Shown here in pieces: positions 57,851-64,000 of a DNA stretch of 64,000 nt. Where the stretch lies: assembly GCF_963678635.1 (NCBI RefSeq), contig NC_087065.1, positions 35,457,807-35,521,806 on the forward strand. Reading direction: 5' to 3'. Under the pieces are notes generated by a model, which was not told where the DNA came from, did not search any database, and was given only the letters and a program-made list of their open reading frames with translations. The position numbers and the translations under genes were made by a program. Source of the stretch: Symsagittifera roscoffensis. Its lineage: Eukaryota > Xenacoelomorpha > Acoela > Convolutidae. The first letter of the stretch is position 1. Every line of letters starts with the position of its first letter.

Positions 57851-60800
57851 CCTGTTAGGTTTGTTCTCAATTGCTGCCCAGTTCGATCTCAATTCCTATC
57901 AAGTTCGACCTCAATTCCTGCCTTGAACCCAACAACGATCTCAATTCCTTTAACAGGTACTCACCAGTGAGTTCAATCCCAATTACAAATAACAAAAAAG
58001 CTATCAGCCGAAAATCCGAACGTTCGTTCTCAATTCCTACCAGCTTACTATAAAAATCAATCGCAACTCCTGCCACCAACTAACCGCCAACTTCGATATC
58101 AATTTCTGCCAATATGCCTCTAACTTCGGTCTCAATTCCTTCCAGGTTCGATCTCAATCACTGCAATGTTCCATCACAATTCCAGCCAGGTTTGATCTTA
58201 CTTCCTATCAGGTTTGATTTCGATTCCTGTCAGGTTCGACCTCAATTCCTACCTAATTTGATCACAGTTCCTGTCAAGTTGGGTCTTTATTCCTGCCGGG
58301 TTCATTCTGATTTCTGCCAGGTTCATTTTTACTTCCTGTCAGGTCGATCTCAGCTCCTGTCAGGTTTGATCTCAATTCCTGTCAGGTTCGGTCTTTATTC
58401 CTGGCAGGTTGAATCTCATTTCTGCCAGGTTCATTTCTACTTCCTGTCAGGTTCGATCTCAGCTCTTGTCAGGTTTGATCTCAATTCCTGTCAAGTTCGG
58501 TCTCAATTCCTGCCTTAGACCAGTTTCCGATCTCAATTCCTATCAAGTTCGGTCTCAATTCCTGCCTTGAACCCAACAACGATCTTAATTCATTTAACAG
58601 GTGCTCACGAGCGAGGTCAATCTCAATTACAAATAACAATTGAGCTATCAGTCGAAAATCCAAACGTTCGTACTCAATTCTTACCAGTTTACTATAAAAG
58701 TCAACCGCAACTCCTGTCACCAATTAACCGCCAACTTCGATATCAATTTCTGCCAATATGCCCCTAACTTCGGTCTCAATTCCTTCCAGGTTCGATCTCA
58801 ATCACTGCAGTGTTCCATCACAATTCTAGCCAGGTTTGATCTTACTTCCTATCAGGTTTGATTTCAATTCCTGTCAGGTTCGATCTCAATTCCTACCTAA
58901 TTTGATCTCAGTTCCTGTCAAGTTCGGTCTTTATTCCTGCCAGGTTCATTCTCATTTCTGCTAGGTTCATTTTTACTTCATGTCAGGTCGATCTCAGCTC
59001 CTGTCAGGTTTGATCTCAATTCCTGTCAGGTTCGGTCTCAATTCCTGCCTTACACCAAACTCCGATCTCAATTACTTTCAAGTTCGGTCTCAATTCCCGC
59101 CTTGAACCCAACAACGATATCAATTCACTTAACAGGTGATCACGAGCGAGGTCAATCTCAATTACAAATAACACTTGAGCTATCAGTCGAAAATCCAAAC
59201 GTTCGGTCTCAATTGCTACCAGTTTACTATAAAAAATCAATCGCAACTCCTGCCCCCTAACAACCGCCAATTTCGATATCAATCTAAATCATGTCAACAC
59301 CTTCGATGTCATTTCCCATTAGGTTCGGTCTCAATCTCTGCCAGGTTCGATCTCAATTCCTATCAAGTTCGGTCTCAATTCCTGCCTTGAACCCAACAAC
59401 GATCTCAATTCCTTTAACAGGAGCTCACCAGTGAGTTCAATCCCAATTACAAATAACAAAAGAGCTATCAGCCAAAAATCCGAACGTTCGTTCTCAATTC
59501 CTACCAGCTTACTATAAAAATTAATCGCAACTCCTGCCACCAACTAACCGCCAACTTCGATATCAAATTCTGCCAATATGCACCTAACTTCGATCTCAAT
59601 TCCTGCCAGGTTCAATCTCAATCCCTGCAACGTTCAATCACAATTCCTGCCATGTTTGATCTTATTTCCTACCAAATTTGATGTCAATTCCTGTTAGGTT
59701 TGCTCTCAATTGCTGCCCAGTTCGATCTCAGTTCCTATCAAGTTCGGCCTCAATTCCTGCCTTGAACCCAACAACGATCTCAATTCCTTTAACAGGTACT
59801 CATCAGTGAGTTCAATCCCAATTACAAATAACAAAAGAGCTATCAGCCAAAAATCCGAACGTTCGTTCTCAATTCCTACCAGCTTACTATAAAAATTAAT
59901 CGCAACTCCTGCCACCAACTAACCGCCAACTTCGATATCAAATTCTGCCAATATGCACCTAACTTCGATCTCAATTCCTGCCAGGTTCAATCTCAATCCC
60001 TGCAACGTTCAATCACAATTCCTGCCATGTTTGATCTTACTTCCTACCAGGTTCAATTTCAATTCCTATTTGGTTCGATCTAAATTCCTGCCCAGTTCGA
60101 TCTCAGTTCTGCGAGGTTCATTTTTACTTCCGGTCAGGTTCGATCTCAGCTCCTGTAAGATTTGATCTCAATTCCTGTCAAGTTCGGTCTCAATTCCTGC
60201 CTTACATCAAAATCCGATCTCAATTCCTATCAAATTCGGTCTCAATTCCTGCCTTGAACCCAACAATGATCTCAATTCCTTTAACTGGTGCTCACGAGCG
60301 AGGTCAATCTCAATTACAAATAACAATTGATGCATCAGTCGAAAATCCGAACGTTCGTTCTCAATTCCTACCAGCTTACTATAAAAATTAATCGCAACTC
60401 CTGCCACCAACTAACCGCCAACTTCGATATCAAATTCTGCCAATATGCACCTAACTTCGATCTCAATTCCTGCCAGGTTCAATCTCAATCCCTGCAACGT
60501 TAAATCACAATTCCTGCCAGGTTTGATCTTACTTCCTATCAGGTTTGATTTCATTTCCTGTCAGGTTCGATCTCAATTCCTACCTAATTTAATCTCAGTT
60601 CCTGTCAAGTTCGGTCTTTATTCCTGCCAGGTTCATTCTCATTTCTGCTAGGTTCATTTTTACTTCCTGTCAGGTCGATCTCAGCTCCTGTCAGGTTTGA
60701 TCTCAATTCCTGTCAGGTTCGGTCTCAATTCCTGCCTTACGCCAAACTCCGATCTCAATTCCAATCAAGTTCGGTCTCAATTCCTGCCTTGAACCCAACA

Positions 60801-61320
60801 ACAATCTCAATTCATTTAACTGGTGCTCACGAGCGAGGTCAATCTCAATTACAAATAACAATTGATGCATCAGTCGAAAATCCAAACATTGGGTCTCAAT
60901 TCCTACCAGTTTCCTGTAAAAGTCAATCGCAACTCCTGCGTCCAGTTGACCGCCAACTTCGATATCAATTTCTGCCAATATGCCCCTAACTTCAATCTCA
61001 ATTCATGTCACTTTGATCTAAATCATGTCAACACCTTCGATGTCATTTCCCATTAGGTTCGGTCTCAATCTCTGCCAGGTTCGATCTCAATTCCTATCAA
61101 GTTCGGTCTCAATTCCTGCCTTGAACCCAACAACGATCTCAATTCCTTTAACAGGAGCTCACCAGTGAGTTCAATCCCAATTACAAATAACAAAAGAGCT
61201 ATCAGCCAAAAATCCGAACGTTTGTTCTCAATTCCTACCAGCTGACTATAAAAATCAATCGCAACTCCTGCCACCAACTAACCGCCAACTTCGATATCAA
61301 ATTCTGCCAATATGCAGCTA
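57850..61320. repeat. Mixed 22-bp satellite between the two 538-bp blocks
   Basis: Contains anchors of both types and pieces of other blocks. The sequence at 59,016-59,282 is nearly identical to the 536-bp units around 22,563-24,437, about 35 kb away. Points 59,331 and 59,706 are 375 bases apart. This is a patchwork of segments from several higher-order families. Confidence 0.8.
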
Positions 61321-63760
61321 ACTTCGATCAAAATTCTTGCCAGGTGTCATCTCAATCCCTGCAACGTTAAATCACAGTTCCTGCCAGGTTTGATCTTACT
61401 TCCTATCAGGTTCAATTTCAATTCCTGTTAGGTTCGATCTAAATTCCTGCCCAGTTCGATCTCAGTTTTGCGAGGTTCATTTTTACTTCCTGTCAGGTTC
61501 GATCTGAAATCCTGTCAGGTTCGATTTCACTTCCTGCCAGGTTCGATTTCACTTCCTGTCAGGTTCGATCTCAACATCTTCCAGGTTCGACCTCAATTCA
61601 TCTCAGATTCGGGCTCAATTCCGGCTTTAAGCTCAATTTCGATCTCAATTCCTGTCAGGTTTGGTCTCAATTTCTGCCTTGCATTCAGTTCCGATATCAA
61701 TTCCTGCCATTTCCCTCGAACTGAATTCCTGTTAATTTTGATCTCAATTCCTATCAAATTCGGTCTCAATTCCTGCCAGTTTACTATAAAAACCAATCGC
61801 AACTTCTGCCCCCAATTAACCGCCAACTTCGATATCAAATTCTGCCAATATGCAGCTAACTTCGATCAAAATTCTTGCCAGGTGTCATCTCAATCCCTGC
61901 AACGTTAAATCACAGTTCCTGCCAGGTTTGATCTTACTTCCTATCAGGTTCAATTTCAATTCCTGTTAGGTTCGATCTAAATTCCTGCCCAGTTCGATCT
62001 CAGTTTTGCGAGGTTCATTTTTACTTCCTGTCAGGTTCGATCTGAAATCCTGTCAGGTTCGATTTCACTTCCTGCCAGGTTCGATTTCACTTCCTGTCAG
62101 GTTCGATCTCAACATCTTCCAGGTTCGACCTCAATTCATCTCAGATTTGGGCTCAATTCCGGCTTTAAGCTCAATTTCGATCTCAATTCCTGTCAGGTTT
62201 GGTCTCAATTTCTGCCTTGCATTCAGTTCCGATATCAATTCCTGCCATTTCCCTCGAACTGAATTCTTGTTAATTTTGATCTCAATTCCTATCAAATTCG
62301 GTCTCAATTCCTGCCAGTTTACTATAAAAACCAATCGCAACTTCTGCCCCCAACTAACCGCCAACTTCGATATCAAATTCTGCCAATATGCAGCTAACTT
62401 CGATCAAAATTCTTGCCAGGTGTCATCTCAATCCCTGCAACGTTAAATCACAGTTCCTGCCAGGTTTGATCTTACTTCCTATCAGGTTCAATTTCAATTC
62501 CTGTTAGGTTCGATCTAAATTCCTGCCCAGTTCGATCTCAGTTTTGCGAGGTTCATTTTTACTTCCTGTCAGGTTCGATCTGAAATCCTGTCAGGTTCGA
62601 TTTCACTTCCTGCCAGGTTCGATTTCACTTCCTGTCAGGTTCGATCTCAACATCTTCCAGGTTCGACCTCAATTCATCTCAGATTCGGGCTCAATTCCGG
62701 CTTTAAGCTCAATTTCGATCTCAATTCCTGTCAGGTTTGGTCTCAATTTCTGCCTTGCATTCAGTTCCGATATCAATTCCTGCCATTTCCCTCGAACTGA
62801 ATTCCTGTTAATTTTGATCTCAATTCCTATCAAATTCGGTCTCAATTCCTGCCAGTTTACTATAAAAACCAATCGCAACTTGTGCCCCCAATTAACCGCC
62901 AACCTCGATATCAAATTCTGCCAATATGCAGCTAACTTCGATCAAAATTCTTGCCAGGTGTCATCTGAATCCCTGCAACGTTAAATCATAGTTCCTGCCA
63001 GGTTTGATCTTACTTCCTATCAGGTTCAATTTCAATTCCTGTTAGGTTCGATCTAAATTCCTGCCCAGTTCGATCTCAGTTTTGCGAGGTTCATTTTTAC
63101 TTCCTGTCAGGTTCGATCTAAAATCCTGTCAGGTTCGATTTCACTTCCTGCCAGGTTCGATTTCACTTCCTGTCAGGTTCGATCTCAACATCTTCCAGGT
63201 TCGACCTCAATTCATCTCAGATTCGGGCTCAATTCCGGCTTTAAGCTCAATTTCGATCTCAATTCCTGTCAGGTTTGGTCTCAATTTCTGCCTTGCATTC
63301 AGTTCCGATATCAATTCCTGCCATTTCCCTCGAACTGAATTCCTGTTAATTTTGATCTCAATTCCTATCAAATTCGGTCTCAAATCCTGCCAGTTTACTA
63401 TAAAAACCAATCGCAACTTCTGCCCCCAATTAACCGCCAACTTCGATATCAAATTCTGCCAATATGCAGCTAACTTCGATCAAAATTCTTGCCAGGTGTC
63501 ATCTCAATCCCTGCAACGTTAAATCACAGTTCCTGCCAGGTTTGATCTTACTTCCTATCAGGTTCAATTTCAATTCCTGTTAGGTTCGATCTAAATTCCT
63601 GCCCAGTTCGATCTCAGTTTTGCGAGGTTCATTTTTACTTCCTGTCAGGTTCGATCTGAAATCCTGTCAGGTTCGATTTCACTTCCTGCCAGGTTCGATT
63701 TCACTTCCTGTCAGGTTCGATCTCAACATCTTCCAGGTTCGACCTCAATTCATCTCAGAT
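61320..63760. repeat. 538-bp higher-order repeat block B, about 4.5 units
   Basis: Equivalent points 61,593, 62,131, 62,669 and 63,207 are 538 bases apart and units differ by only a few bases. The unit shares most of its sequence with block A (56-57.7 kb) but ends AACTTCGATATCAAATTC where block A has AACTGCGATATCAATTC. One parental unit was thus amplified twice at separate places. Confidence 0.9.
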
Positions 63761-64000
63761 TCGGTCTCAATTCCTGCCTTGAACCCAACAATGATCTCAA
63801 TTCCTTTAACTGGTGCTCACGAGCGAGGTCAATCTCAATTACAAATAACAATTGATGCATCAGTCGAAAATCCGAACGTTCGTTCTCAATTCCTACCAGC
63901 TTACTATAAAAATTAATCGCAACTCCTGCCACCAACTAACCGCCAACTTCGATATCAAATTCTGCCAATATGCACCTAACTTCGATCTCAATTCCTGCCA

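Larger units (their letters stand above)
20890..64000. repeat. 43 kb satellite array of a 22-bp monomer, continuing past the window
   Basis: From about 20,890 to the right edge the sequence is built of a 22-base monomer that starts GGTTCGATCTC and ends ATTCCTGCCA, with frequent variants GGTTTGATC, GGTTCGGTC, TTACTTCC and TGTCA. Monomers of 20-24 bases also occur. A roughly 200-base anchor segment (AGGTGCTCACGAGCGAGG ... CTATAAAAATCAATCGC ... CAATATGCCCTTAACTTCG) recurs more than 50 times between runs of monomers. Higher-order repeats are listed separately. No genes are supported inside. A long, multi-scale tandem array of this kind suggests heterochromatin, possibly pericentromeric, but nothing in the sequence proves location. 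Confidence 0.95.

Noticed and set aside
20890-64000. CRISPR-like array of short regular repeats
   Set aside because: There is no repeat/spacer alternation with unique spacers, units are degenerate head-to-tail monomers, and the surroundings are eukaryotic.

Overview
The window looks like AT-rich nuclear DNA of an invertebrate animal. Support comes from a multi-exon neurotransmitter-receptor gene with short exons and TTTTAG-type splice acceptors, a site-specific-type non-LTR retrotransposon, a tRNA-derived SINE, a Tc1/mariner-type MITE and 43 kb of satellite DNA. I cannot name the species or phylum. There are no bacterial operons, rRNA genes or CRISPR arrays.

Left part (1 to about 11.7 kb). 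The main gene lies on the minus strand and is broken into short exons. It encodes a nicotinic-type Cys-loop ligand-gated ion channel. Recognisable pieces, in gene order, are a probable signal-peptide and N-terminal exon (11704-11443), the Cys-loop exon (10548-10356), the TM1 exon with the intracellular GEK motif (10175 to about 9930), a TM2-TM3 exon (2903 to about 2690) and the TM4/C-terminal exon (about 2100-1829), followed by two AATAAA signals near 1.5 kb. Single-base frame breaks in the TM1 and TM2-TM3 exons mean it is either a decaying copy or carries assembly indels. The roughly 7 kb intron between TM1 and TM2 holds a 9-bp minisatellite, a frameshifted R2/HERO-like retrotransposon with RT, CCHC and restriction-like endonuclease motifs, and a tRNA-derived SINE whose tail runs into 2.1 kb of ATT/ATG-type simple repeat. 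A MITE with long inverted arms lies beyond the 3' end of the gene, truncated by the left edge of the window.

Middle part (11.7 to 20.9 kb). This is mostly featureless AT-rich DNA. It contains a cluster of TAATCGATTA-centred palindromes (14.6-15.3 kb), a 1 kb array of roughly 21-23 bp monomers (16.2-17.3 kb) and one intact single-exon gene (18027-19052, +) for a 341-residue single-pass membrane protein of no family I recognise.

Right part (about 20.9 to 64 kb). Two thirds of the window is one satellite family built on a 22-bp monomer that starts GGTTCGATCTC and ends ATTCCTGCCA. It is organised into nested higher-order repeats (375, 382, 536, 538, 847, 890, 1039, 1386, about 1619, about 2622 and about 2663 bp). 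More than 50 copies of a conserved anchor segment of about 200 bp recur through it. Three copies of an unrelated, hairpin-bearing module of about 820 bp are embedded at 42.3, 45.0 and 52.8 kb. The apparent open frames in this region are by-products of a monomer with no stop codon in any forward frame and are not annotated as genes.
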